This document shows, piece after piece, positions 10,603 to 21,867 of a stretch of 64,000 nucleotides of DNA. A program made the translations under genes and the position numbers. The notes beneath the pieces are model-generated. The model had not been told where the DNA came from and ran no database searches. It was given only the letters and a program-made list of their open reading frames with translations. The DNA is from Botryosphaeria dothidea. Its lineage: Eukaryota; Ascomycota; Dothideomycetes; Botryosphaeriales; Botryosphaeriaceae. Numbering within the stretch: position 1 is the first letter of the stretch; every line of letters starts with the position of its first letter. The DNA lies in assembly GCA_011503125.2 (NCBI GenBank), contig WWBZ02000051.1:3286001-3350000 (forward strand). Reading direction: 5' to 3'.

Positions 10603-12409
10603 TCAAATCATCTGCGTCAGACCGGTCACCTCCGGGAGCCTGATGTCGTACCAGTCCTCATCTACCTCACTCGCAGGGCCATCTTGCTCCATGAAACTGT
10701 CAATTCGGTTGTCCGTCGGCTGACATGACTCCGTAGACTTCTGATGTTCATCTTCTTTTGCGGCCTCAGGGACTGAAGCATCCACCGCCTCTAGCTTCGG
10801 CGACGTTATTCCGTACGTTGCAATCAGCTCTTGATCATGCTCAGACAGGCCTGAAAGGCCTTCGTCATATACGGGTATCTGGCTTTCTCCGAACGCACAG
10901 CCATGCGGGAGCAGGGGCTCGTAACAAAAGCCTGGACTGATGGACCGGCCCCGCTCCGGTTTCTTCTCTCGCTTGACCTTCTTCGCCCCTGGCATCTGGA
11001 ATAGCTGGGTTATTGTCATCTGCGTGAGGTCCTCGTTTGCAGTTTCTGGGGAGCCGCTCGGCGCTTCGCTCGATTGCGCCCCAGGTGTGATATCCAGCTG
11101 GGCGGTCAGGCTGTCGTCGACTTTACCTGAGCGAATCTTTGGTGTGGAGACCAGCGGGGCGAGGATGTTCACGCCTGTTTCGCGACTGATGGGGTACTCG
11201 ATGCACCCGCAGTAGCTGACCGCGGCGTCGTTGGCGTAGGTACGGAGAGATGCGGTGTGGCCACCTCGTACCAGGTCGTCGAGGATAGTAATGCAGGAGT
11301 CGAAGGAGCATCGAACAAGGAGGGGCTGGCCTTGGCTGTCGCGAGTGAACGCATCTCCAATAAGGCATGTCAGGTCACTGAGATGTTCGGGGATGTTGCG
11401 CTTGGGGCGGCATCTCTGCACGTTAAGATCGTCCAGAATTATGAAATATTTGCTGGAAAGATGGCCGGATGCGAGATGTTGGCGGACGAAAGAGCAAATG
11501 GTGACCATGGAGATGCCGAGAAAGTCTCTGGGTTGCATTGACGATGCAGGCTTCGAACGCAAACAGGGCTCAGCATTGGGTTCCACGTCGATGCAGACGG
11601 GCATTACGCGGACTGCGTGGTCAGCATCATCGACGGGTAGGTTGACTGAATCCAGAAAGGCGGCGACTTTCTACAGAGAATAGTTCAGTATAACTTGAAA
11701 GAAAAACGTACGCAGGCGGGCGCATCACATGGTTTGGGACATTGTCTATCACGAAAACAGGACAGGGACTGCTATCATGATTCCAAATTGTTGGTGGTTC
11801 CGGCAATGTAAGCCGACAAGGCGTGTAGGGGCGCTTGCAACCAGAACGGGTGGCTTTGCGGTCTTTTGAAGGAACAGCACCACCGTAGAGAGCAGCCTCG
11901 CTTTGGAGCTGGATGATGGAAACTTTGCGCTTCCGAAGCGATATAGCTGCATGCAAAGCTACTGAGAAATCACAGCGCACTTCAGCATAGACGCGGCGAT
12001 TACGCCGCCCGTTCTTCCGCAGGAGACATGTCTTCTTATCAAATACGGTGTGTTCGTCAAGCTCGAGTGACACACGGAATAGGGAAGCCGGGGCCGGAGG
12101 GGCCATTTTGAGCGGGGGCTTGTTTGCGCGTGCGAGATCGTTCTGGTAGACGAAGAAGAGCTCTTGTTCCTTGTAGAAATTGCAGACGGCTTTACCCTCT
12201 GGCTGGTACTTGTGGATTTCTGCGGATCGTACTAGGCACAGGGAAAAGCGGCGGCCATCATACGTGCGATGATCGGCACGGAGGAGAAAATTATTGAGCA
12301 ACTTTGAGATTGAACAATCAGCTATTGAGGGTTTGGTTCTGTACGACAACGCACTGAGGGATTGATCTCCGCGGTACAGTAGACAGGGACGATATTCTCG
12401 GAATGCCAT
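10603..12409 (-). CDS. Unrecognised 582-aa protein
   Basis: Two long open segments in compatible frames, exon 1 12409-11729 and exon 2 11670-10603. They are joined by a 58-nt intron (donor GTGATG is weak; acceptor CTGTAG). The join reads DNVPNH | KVAAFLDSVNLP. The first half is basic and globular-looking (FRVSLELDEHTVF; KKTCLLRKNGRRNRRVYAEV). The middle has YFIILDDLNVQRC and FDSCITILDDLVRGG. The C-terminal 130 residues are acidic and probably disordered, with a short basic cluster KKVKREKKPERGR that could be a nuclear signal. I do not recognise any family. The alternative donor GTACGT gives the wrong frame and a 41-nt intron, so I rejected it. Confidence 0.65.
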
Positions 12410-13484
12410 CCTCCGGCAGGATTAGCCCAGACGGGGCTGGCGATATCCACCATTGGCGTAGGATCGCATTAGGAGTTTCGGTAGCCGTTTGATCACGCTG
12501 TTGGCGAGCGTCGAGCGAATAAGAGGAGATGAACAGTTGCTAGGTGGACAGACGCGGGGAGAGTGGCTCACCCACGACGGAGCGCGTCGGAGCGATGACT
12601 CGCACGCACGTGAGCGGACAGGCTGACGCGTTGGACAGCGTGGGGTTAGCGGAAAGTTTGTTGGAGAGGAAGAAGAAGGCGGTGAGAGAAGAGGCCGCTG
12701 GGCCAAGGCGGCCCGGCCTGGCCGTGGTGTTGAAGGGTCTTTTTTCTCCCGGCCATGCGGCTCTCTTCCCCGCGACTCGTCGCCCTACTTCGCGCCTATC
12801 TCTGCCTGCTCAGTCCCGGTGCCTCCTGTTTCGTCTACACGCTGTATCAAGGGCGTGCGTTTCATCAACATGCCCCTGAGACCTCGGCTCAAGTACGCCG
12901 AGCCATGCGGCACAACAGGCCTGCTATCGATCCTGCTCTGATCATCAGATCTCCCGTGTCGTGGCCGCCGGCTCTGTTGAAGCACGCTTGTCCGGCTGCT
13001 GGGCTGTCTCCACCGCTGCCGCACGCCCAGCCAATGGCGCAGGCGCTGCGAGATTGCCCGCACACCACCTGCGAGCGCCTCCAAATATCCGCATGCAGTG
13101 AGACGGGACACAGTCAGTGTCCCATTCAACGATTGAAGACGCGCTCTCTCGCCATTTTACTTCCAATGCGGCCGTCGAGCAAGCGCAGCCGGGGCGCCAT
13201 CAGCTTACGCCGCGCTAGCGGACATGGCCCATAGCTGCTACTCTTTCGGGGCTCGCAGGCGGGAGAGCTGCTCTTTTCAGCCACGCGGGCGGATAAACGT
13301 GCACAGCACAGGCACGCGCTGCAGGGCTGCTGTCAGACGCAACGCTTCCGTGCTAAGACACCCCCGCACCACTCTCCCGCCTCCTACTTCATCAGCTCCC
13401 AGCTACCCGTCTGCCGGGCTCTCCCTTGGTGCCGTTCCTCGTGCCTGCATTCCTATTACCAAGCACTCGGTGCTGCTGATCATA
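12410..13484. other. Divergent intergenic region of 1.1 kb
   Basis: Lies between the unrecognised gene (-) and the methyltransferase (+), so it is a shared 5' region. It is GC-rich with pyrimidine-rich stretches near 13360-13440, just upstream of the methyltransferase ATG, as in many fungal 5' leaders. The frames across it look like chance. Confidence 0.5.
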
Positions 13485-14736
13485 ATGTGCAATCCTGCCA
13501 TTCAATCCGAAGTCGAGGTCGACCCTGCTCTGGAGAGCGATTCTGCCCTCGGGACCGACGACATGTGCATTTTGCCTCTAAGCCTTCGCATATCACGTCC
13601 TAATTGACATCCCACCTACAGGCAGAGCTACTCTACCTCGCTGGCCTCGTCCGTCGAGGAATACAAGGTCGAGCACGGCCGCCGTTTCCACGCATATCGC
13701 GAAGGCGCATAGTACGTCGAGTTCCCGGATGAGAAGACAACAGACTAACATATGAGAACTCGCCTTTTGAAGCAACTTCCCGAATGATGACAAGGAGCAA
13801 GACCGTTTAGATATGGTCCATCACATGCAAATTCTCGCCAAAGGAAACAAACTGTTTCTCTCTCCGCTCTCATCTCCACCGAAGCGTATCCTCGACGTCG
13901 GCACTGGGTACGTGCACTCATCACCCGCAAAAGGATTTGCCTCGCCCCGCTGACGCCTCATGAACCCACAGCACCGGTATCTGGGCCATTGAAGCTGGCG
14001 ATGCCTACCCGGACGCCGAAATCGTCGGCAACGACTTATCACCCATCCAACCGCGCTGGGGTAACTCTCGCCCTACCCCCATCCAAGTCCTCCACCCCCG
14101 CTGACACACCACCCCAAAGTCCCGCCGAACGTCCGCTTCGAGGTCGACGACGTCGAGTCCGACTGGCCCGCCCGCGACCCCTTCGACCTCGTCCACGTGC
14201 GCTACATGGCCGGCTCCATCGCCGACTGGCCGCGCCTGTTCCGCCAGGCCTTCGCCGCGACCAAGCCCGGCGGCTGGGCCGAGTTCTCCGACTACGAGAT
14301 GAACTACTACTCGGACGACGGCTCCATGCCCGAGGACTCGAACATGAAGAAGCTGGCCGAGCTGCTCGTCGAGGGCTGCGACAAGATCGGCCGCACCGTG
14401 TCTCCCGGCCCGAAGCTCAAGGGTTGGATGGAGCAGGCCGGTTTCGAGAATATTCAGCAGGAGGTGTGCAAGCTGCCCATGGGCGCGTGACCGAAGGACA
14501 AGACGATGAAGAAGATTGGCGCGTTCAACTTTGTTCAGACGTATGAAGGATTGGAGGCGTTCGTGCTTGCTGTTTTTACCCGCATTCTGGGCTGGACTGC
14601 CGACGAGGTGCAGGTCTTCATTGCTAAGTGTCGTGCGGATATGAAGAAGAAGGATGTCCACATGGTGCTGAATTTTTGGGTGGTATATGGGCAGAGACCT
14701 GAGGAAGAGGAGGATCCGAAGGCGGCGGCGGTGTAG
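13485..14736 (+). CDS. LaeA/UMTA-like SAM methyltransferase with one in-frame UGA
   Basis: A class I SAM-dependent methyltransferase like the many LaeA-like proteins of filamentous fungi, which affect secondary metabolism or have unknown targets. Exons 13485-13564, 13622-13711, 13773-13907, 13972-14060 and 14120-14736; introns of 51-64 nt, one with an ACTAAC branch site at 13744-13749. Total 336 codons. Blocks: [20 protein letters not shown], motif [49 protein letters not shown], then [23 protein letters not shown]. The TGA (14488-14490) sits where relatives normally have Trp (xWPKDK), and the frame stays open and conserved for 82 more codons. So this is a one-base nonsense change (TGG to TGA), a sequence error, or a stop that is read through. 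No intron can remove it. Confidence 0.82.
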
Positions 14737-15126
14737 AATTTGGAAAATTGGAGGACTCCACACTGGAAACATAGTTATGGCGTCGACGGCTTGTTTCTTG
14801 TGGCATACAGATATGATCGAGCCCCTTTGATGGGTCGGTTGTGTGTTATGGAGGTGCGGCTGACAGCGTTGCAGATCTTAGATACCAAATCACTTATTTT
14901 CGGCTTATGTCACATGAACAGGCTTTCATAGTGCGATTCTGAAGCAGCTAATTGTCCATTCAAAAGCTGTTCAGTATTTTCTCTTAGGCCAGTTCCTCAC
15001 ATGGGAGGGTTGACCAAGCTTCATACAGCATTGCCGCATAGGCGACAGCCGAATTTGTCTCTAATCTCTAAGACTCACTATTTTTCCGGAGTAATACTTC
15101 GGGAATCAGGCAGCTCCACCAGACAC
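14737..15126. other. Intergenic, convergent 3' ends
   Basis: A 390-bp gap between the methyltransferase (+) and the DUF1993 gene (-). It should carry both transcript ends. No gene or repeat seen. Confidence 0.5.
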
Positions 15127-15818
15127 CTACAACGGCAAAGTTCCTTCAATCGTGACTCCATCCAGCATCCCGCCTCCCAGAATCCAATCTTTCTTGCCCA
15201 CCGGCACCCCCTTCATCCTGCAGATCGCATACGCCATCGCCACGTGGAACCAAAACTCCGGGAAAATCACCTGCGTCAGGAACACCTGGCCATTGTCGTA
15301 CTTGAAAAGAGGCCCCTTTCCTTCCTCGCCTGGAGGACACACCTAAATAAGCACCACAGAAGCGCGAACCGCACGAAACCAGCACTTACCGGACGCGTAC
15401 ATCGAAAGCGGTCTCTCCTCGCCGCCCTCAATGTCCTCAGGCTTCACCGATTCCAGCCACCCCACCGTCCTCTCGATCCGCGCCTGCAAGCCCGCGAACG
15501 TCTCGTCGGCCGGCTCGGCGGGATGGGACGTGAACGCCCAGCCCTCGGTCAGCAGCGTGCCGTTGCGCGCCGCTTTGGTGCACGCGCGGATCTGGAAGGG
15601 CAGCGCGTACATGTCGGGCGTCAGGCGGGCCTCGATGATCTCCGAGTGCGGCTTGTTGTTCTCGTCGCACCATTGCTCGGCCTGTTTGCGATGAGACATG
15701 CGCGTGGGAGGGGAGAGCGGTGGCAAGGTGGTGAACGTACCTTTTTGAGGATGGCGGAGAGATTGTTGAGTTGTCTGATGTAGACCTTCACGGAGGAGTC
15801 GTACAGGGAGAGCGACAT
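15127..15818 (-). CDS. DUF1993-family protein
   Basis: A 190-aa protein in three exons (15818-15741, 15681-15390, 15329-15127) with introns of 59 and 60 nt. Hallmarks of DUF1993: an N-terminal helix MSLSLYDSSVKVYIRQLNNL, the block EARLTPDMYALPFQIR, a Trp/Glu-rich middle (FAGLQARIERTVGWLES) and the C-terminal helix FHVAMAYAICRMKGVPVGKKDW. The family is predicted to be a small helical bundle related to DinB-like folds; its function is unknown. For the second intron, the nearer acceptor breaks the frame, while the later one (CCTCCAG) gives ASGEEGKGPLF, so I used the later one. Confidence 0.9.
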
Positions 15819-16413
15819 GATTGGGTGCAGTTGATTGAGATGCCCTGTGAGGGGTTATGAGAGCAACTGTGGGAGCAATTGTGGGATGTTGGTCACTAGA
15901 GGTCTTGTATTAACTTATAGTCCCGCGTGTAGGATTTTGGGACCAGACGCACCCCACTTTAAAGTGGACTACTTCGCTGCTTATGTCATGTGATCTGACA
16001 TTCGCAGATCTTTTATCAAGAAAGAACATCCAGGAACATGGTAACTTTACACTATACGTTTCATCATAGACGCCACACTGGGCTATGCTTTTATTAGAAC
16101 GGCAACCGTTTGATTGAATGATGCATATCAAACATAATATCACGTTTTGAGACTTCTTGAGATATTTTAGGAAAACCTTCTTCTGATTTAGTGCGCAAGT
16201 GATTGAGTATCCTAAGTACTCATCCCAAATTCTAACGAGCCAAAGGTGAACATAAGTACACGAACGAAAGACAGACAGACTCGACGCACAACGAAGGATG
16301 AAGGAACCAGCCCCAGCCATCCAAACTACTCATACAAATTCCCTTTAAAGACCCAAAATGCACCAACGCCCCATCGAGCCCGCGAAGGGGTAAATGAACA
16401 AACGCCTGCTCGC
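15819..16413. other. Intergenic region
   Basis: A 595-bp AT-richer gap: DUF1993 promoter on the left and the 3' flank of the Zn2Cys6 gene on the right. Nothing else seen. Confidence 0.5.
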
Positions 16414-18814
16414 TCATACGAAAGACCCTCCGCTTAATGCATCCATCCCCACCCACGGTATCCGCACCCCCATCGGCTGCAACACCAAGAAACTGCCATC
16501 CGACCCCGGACTGTACGCATCCATGGCGTACTCGGCGCCCGCAAGGCCATTATTCATCGACTCCTTCCCATCCCCAAGCCCGCTATCCACGCGAAACAGA
16601 CTAGCCTCCTGCTTCCCACCCCACTCCTCCCACATCCCCATATCGGGCGAGGCCGACGCCGACGACGCCGACGCAGCAACGCTCGCCGCCGGACAAGCTC
16701 CGACGCCAAACCCCTGGAACGGCGGCGAACATGGCGACGACGACGGCGACAACGACGGGGAGCCATACCACCGCGCCTCCGCCCTCTTCCGACGGCGGCG
16801 GCTCAGCCCCGTCCACAGCGCGCCGAGCCGCTCGACGCGCTCGGCGGACCAATCCGCGCCCCTGAACTCCTGGCCGACGATGCCCATGCCCGTCCCCTCG
16901 CCGGGCCGGCCCGCCGTCAGCTGCGCCAGCGCGCGCAGCAGCCACGCCAGCCGGCGCTCCCGCGCCTCCTCGTCCTCCTGCTCGCCCTCCTCTTCCTCGC
17001 CGACTCTCTCGGCGAAGACGCTGTACGCCACGATCAGGCCGACGTCGAGGTACATGGCGCCGAGCGGGCGGACGGCGTGGGCGTGCTCCCAGCTCATGCA
17101 CAGGTCGCGCGCCATGGCTCTGGCCTCGCGGCCAAGCGCGGCGACGTAGGAAGGCTGGGGCGGCAGGGACGGGCTCGACGCGGGCCGCTGGTGCAGCCCC
17201 GCGATGATGAGGAAGGTGATCATGCGCATGTTCCAGTAGAACCACAGCACGAAGCCGACGCCGGCGTCGGCGAAGCGGTAGGCCATGGGCCACAAGTCGG
17301 CGTGCTCGGGGGAAGGGGCCACGCGGCGGACGCGGGTCGGGTCGGCGAGGGTCTCGGCGATGTAGGGCTGCACCTTGTCTAGCATGGCGTGCAGGGCCTC
17401 GGCGCGGCGGAGGAGGGAGAGAGGCGTGATGTCTGGCGAGGAGGTGCCGGAGAAGAAGGCGCGGACGTCGCGGGTCAGCGAGGGGAGGTAGGACATGGCG
17501 CGGGCGATTTTGAACATGGTGGCGCGGGGCTCCGCGACGCCGGTCGCGTCGAAGGCGACCTTGTTCCATTCGGGGTTCTCGAGGAGGTCTTCTTTGCCAC
17601 TGAAGACGGCGTCAAGTCCCTACATGTGGCTGTCAGTATTTACTCCCGATGCTAATCTGAAAGCAGAGAGTGTTGCAGGGGCAATTGAGGGGTGATGCGT
17701 CTAGCCAGGACTTACCACGCCAACGGTAACGGCTCGTAAGAGAGCTCTCTCGAATGAGGAAGGGTTCTGGAAGTCTCGAGGGCCCCGTAGCTCCAAAATA
17801 CGGGCTGCGCCGCCCATGTGGGTGGTGAAGTTACGATTCGTGCCGCACGCTCCCATCGCCTTTGATGTCCAATCAGCAACAATTCCGAAGATTTAGATCC
17901 AACAACCAACAAGCAGGGATACTCACATAGGCTTCTGTGATGGCCAGCAGTACCGTAGCGCATAATGTCGATGTCGACCTAACTTGTTGTGGATCTTCGA
18001 TCGCCGCATGGAGGCTTTTTAATGCTTTGGCGTACAACTGTGGGTTGATGCGGGTCTTGCTACTCCTGCGAATGATATTATCGTGCGTAGTGGTCAGGCA
18101 AGCGGCCGCGTCAGTCAATGCGGCCGTCGATCCTAGCCGTCTGGGCACCTCGCCTATGAATGGTCCGAACAGTCTGATTTGATTCGAAGGGCCCTTCTCA
18201 TTGATCGAAGCTACGAGCCTGGAGGTAAGAACCTCGACCCCGGATAGCGGCGGATGCCTCGGGAGACCGCCAAATACAACTTGTTGTCGCCGCACTTGTT
18301 TCTTCAAACGGAGATCCACCGGCGCTGCGGGTTGGGCTTTTGATGGCAGTTGATTCTTGACAGATAATGAGGAAGAAGCGGTGGATTCATCGTGCGGCTC
18401 ATCGCTGACCATCTTCATGGTGCGGAACATTGCGCCGCTCGTAGTCAATTTCGTTCGTACTGTCTCGATATTGGTGCATGGTGGTTGTTGGGCATGGGTA
18501 TGGGTTCGTTGTTCTTGTTGCTGTGGCCGGCACGGAAGGTCTATGGTTGGCTCGGATCGCTCGTCGGGAGAGGTGTTGCGGACGGCCTGGCCTCGCGCGC
18601 GTTGTCTTGGGCCTTCATCCATGAACTTCCCAAAAGGATTGGATGGGCCAGGACAAGGGCGATCGCTGCGGCGGCACTGCTGGCAGACGGGCCATTTTTC
18701 GTCGCACTACTCGCGGGATGAGTACCCATGCGGCAGGCGAGCAAGAGGGAGACTTACGCGGATCTTCCTCGCCCTGCAAGTGGCACAGCCTTTGCTCTTA
18801 GGGACACCAACCAT
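16414..18814 (-). CDS. Zn2Cys6 binuclear-cluster transcription factor
   Basis: A fungal-specific regulator of 728 aa in four exons (18814-18758, 18706-17927, 17859-17716, 17619-16414). The first intron (51 nt) lies inside the zinc cluster: GCATCRARKIR | CDEKWPVCQQCRRSDRPC gives C-x2-C-x6-C-x6-C-x2-C-x6-C, which binds two zinc ions and contacts CGG-type DNA sites. The middle carries the weakly conserved fungal transcription factor region (LYAKALKSLHAAIEDPQQVR, NFTTHMGGAARILELRGPRDF, SSFERALLRA), typical of the fungal_trans_2 type. The last third is low-complexity Ser/Ala/Glu-rich, with RRRRKRAEARW. Exon 4 is very GC-rich, which explains the long overlapping frames on both strands. Target genes are unknown; no biosynthetic cluster is next to it. 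Confidence 0.92.
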
Positions 18815-21288
18815 TGCTTACATGTAGCGGCGGGAGGTTGAAGGAATGCGTCTGTCGCGATACCTGCCCAACGGAGGATAATATAGCAGAACAGGACGGC
18901 GGTGGAACAGTGAGACGACCTTGCGTACGGGGAATTTTGGACGGGCCGGGCCAATTTGGGGGCCACAGGGATTTTATAGAAGCGTCGCGGGCCACGAGCC
19001 AGAGAAGGGACAACGGCGATCTGCAATGCGTGCAGCGCGAGGCCCAGCAATGCCACACTCGCTGCTGCACCCGCAGGCATGGTTGACGCGATCTGTGGCA
19101 CGCTCGACCCTCACGATGGGCAAGCATCATCAGGCACCAGGCATCCGCAGCAGGCGGGGCCACTGGCGGGAATCAGCGAGGAGCCACGCGCAGGACCCGC
19201 GTCGGCGCAAGCGATAGGGCTGACAGGCCGCAGGGATCAGCCCTGGGCGGCCACCGCTGCTTGCACCGGCAACGGCAGCTGCGGCCCAGTCAGGAAGCCG
19301 GTCGGGGGCACCCACGGCGGGAGGGCTTGACGACGACGCTCTGAGCATGATAGCGTGGCGCGCGAGAGACGAGCGTGCGAGCGCGGGCGGTCGGGCTGAC
19401 GGCGAGGCCGGTGGGGGCTGAAAGCGACAAGGCTGACAGGCTGCCGCCGCACGCTCGTGATCGAGATGCTTGCAGCCAGAGCAGGCATTGTGCAGCCGGG
19501 GCGCCCGGCGAGCATGGCGTGAGGGGCCGCTGGGAGCCAGGTATATAGGATGGCTAAGGGACAAGTCGCCGCGCTGGAGAAGTTTGGCTCCGCATCCTAA
19601 GGGAAGCCCGTCTGCCTCGTGCACGGCATCCCCGAGAGGCCTGCCGTCTGCCTGCTCTTATTCCTTGGTCCATCGTTTCTGATGAGCCATTGTGGGTCAT
19701 GGCGGTGCTCAAGAGATTGGCGCCAAGGAGTTCACTCTTGTTCTCTCTCGTACCTTATTCTGCACCCAATGCGCCAAGCTTTGTCCTATCGCAGGGCTGA
19801 GCGAAGGGCGGGCAGGCAGCCGGACAAGCAGCGGGCAGGCCACAAAGCTGCGGCAGGTCTGGTCTGGCCCGCTCGGTGCTCCCTTGCGTCGTGGGCCGCG
19901 GTAGCAATATTGCGTCGTAAATGGCGCGTCGCGGGCGCCTGCAGTCTGCGTCACCAAACGCTCCAGTGGAAGCGGTTTGGGATGGAGATGCAGCCAGCAC
20001 CTCGCACTGTCTGCGGTTGGGTTTCTCTGCACGGTATGCTCCGAATCACAGGACAAAGGACCGGTGCAGTGGCTGTCGAGGGGGTGTGCAGGGAGCTGCG
20101 GCAGGGCTCAGCTCACTCACCGCCCGTCGTGGCGGGTCGACATGCGCGGCATCGAGGGCTCGCTGGGGTTGTCAGTCAGGGAGGGCGGGAGCTTGACCAC
20201 GGGCGCGGTGCTGGGAAAGATGTGATGCGATGCGATGTGCTGCGGCACGATACGATGCGATCATGATGCGTTGGGGCGGCGATGAGATGGCCCAATGATG
20301 GCTCCAGCTTTTTGCGGCCACGGGCGTGCCGGCACGTGCAAGAGCTTGGGTTCTCTGGGGCCCGCCGTCGTTGCAGGCCGTGGTGTTTCTGGTCCTGACA
20401 TTGGTTTCCTGTCAGTCCAGTCTTCTTCGGCGGTTTTGTGTCAGAGTCATCGATCACAGCAGGCAACGGTAGTGGACATGATGACGGCGGTGTCAAAGCT
20501 CCCTTTCCGCCACCCTCCAACCCACCGCCAGCGCGCGTGCCGGCCCGATGAACACGACCTCCTGACTCTCCAGATCGCCGCCTAGCGTCGTGCTTGTTTC
20601 CCCAGAGTCAGAACATCCGTATCCGCCTTGGTGCTGCTCGGATCCTGCTCGTCATCCAAGTTGCATCGCAAGCGGTGGTCGTGGCATGTTCTCAGCAATT
20701 GCGCGCTCCCACGCTCTAGGTCGCCTCACACTGCGCTGCACACCGATTTGGCGGTGGCCTACAGGTATGTCCCTCGCTACTGGCTTGTCTCGTGGCCTGG
20801 GCCTCCGTCATTTGTTAGCCTCTGTCCTTCTGTCATTGCTCGCTAACGCGCCCGCTCGCAGCTTAGCCAGCGGCCTAAGCTGGCATAGCGCGCTGGATCA
20901 CGGTCATACGCCCGCCAGGCACAGGTCTCGAAGCCGGCACAAAAGGCGGGGAAGACGGGCCCAAAGCACAAGCGACCGAGAAAAGCCCCAAGCCCTCGGC
21001 CGCACTGGATGACATGGCACTCGAGATGATCGAAACCAGTGGCGCCATCGGTTGATAGGTAGTAATAGTACAATATAGTCACTGTCACCCCCTCTCATCC
21101 CCCCGTCCGTTCCTGAAGATCCTCCGCATTTCACTCTGCGACGTCGCGACCCGGTCCTTCTGCCCTCCCTTCCTCCCGGATCTCACGATACCCGACTCCT
21201 TCCCCTCTGATCGCGCAGAACTTCCCAGCGCGACAGACCGCCACCATAAACTTCACCTTTTCGTCTCACTCGAACACCAATCTTCGCC
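18815..21288. other. 2.5-kb gene-free, GC-rich region
   Basis: The longest gene gap in the left half, between the divergent Zn2Cys6 (-) and defensin-like (+) genes. Many overlapping frames of 60-215 codons occur on both strands, but none has a recognisable domain, an intron pattern or natural composition; they follow from high GC. It contains a short GATGCGAT-rich repeat near 20222-20270. The last 150 bp before 21289 is pyrimidine-rich, as expected for a fungal core promoter. A non-coding RNA or very long regulatory region cannot be excluded. Confidence 0.5.
20222..20270. repeat. Degenerate GATGCGAT microsatellite
   Basis: The sequence repeats GATGCGATGCGATG, then ACGATACGATGCGATCATGATGCG. 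It is a short imperfect tandem array with a period of about 5 bp (GATGC). Confidence 0.7.
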
Positions 21289-21867
21289 ATGCGCGCCTCG
21301 GCCCCCGCTTTCTCGGCGCTGCTTATGCTCATCCTCACCGTCACCTTCAGCCTCGCGCTCCCGATGCCTCTTCCGCCGTTGCGCAACCTGCCGCGCGCCG
21401 AAAAGGGCCAAATCGACTACACGCGTGACCTGCTGGATCCCATCCTCTGTCCTGCCACTGGAACGGGCGCATGCGCGGCGCAGTGCGGTCACGTCGCTGC
21501 TGGACTGAACGGTGCTTGCGATGCCAATGGGTAAGTCCCAGCTTTTTTCCTCTTCTTCGCATCATTTCCTGCAGCTCGAGCTCTGCTTTCGTCATGCGCG
21601 ATTTTGCGCTGGACGTTCTGCAGCTCGGTACCGTCTCCGCCGCTCTCTGCTTGGGGCGCGGATCTCGCCTCACTTCACTTCCGCAAAAAGCAATCATGCA
21701 AAGACACGGAAACTCTAAAAAGCAGGATTTCTGCTTGTCCTGTTTATCATGTTTTTCTAAAATATTTTCGCCGATGAGCGTAAGTTGACCCTTCGATCTG
21801 TAGCAACTGCATCTGCGCCGATGGCCAAGGACCGGTCCGCCAGACTGGCCTCCGTGAGCAGTCCTGA
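21289..21867 (+). CDS. Small secreted cysteine-rich peptide, CS-alpha-beta defensin-like
   Basis: A 101-aa precursor in two exons, 21289-21530 and 21804-21867, with a 273-nt intron that is long for this genome. Residues 1-24 form a signal peptide (core FSALLMLILTVTFSLA), followed by a pro-region to about residue 50. The mature part has six Cys at 54, 62, 66, 77, 83 and 85, i.e. C-x7-C-x3-C-x10-C-x5-C-x-C. The CxxxC and CxC pair is the signature of the cysteine-stabilised alpha-beta fold seen in fungal and invertebrate defensins such as plectasin. The intron splits Gly81 between Cys 4 and Cys 5, and both sides keep the pattern. It is probably extracellular and antimicrobial, or an effector-like peptide; activity is inferred from fold only. 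It sits alone between gene-free regions. Confidence 0.8.

Noticed and set aside
11671..11711. GTACGT donor for the intron of the unrecognised 582-aa protein
   Set aside because: It gives a 41-nt intron and the wrong phase; the GTGATG donor gives 58 nt and keeps the frame.
18921..20266. Overlapping frames of up to 215 codons in the 19-20 kb region
   Set aside because: Arg/Gly/Ala/His-rich, overlapping on both strands, with no domain or splice logic.
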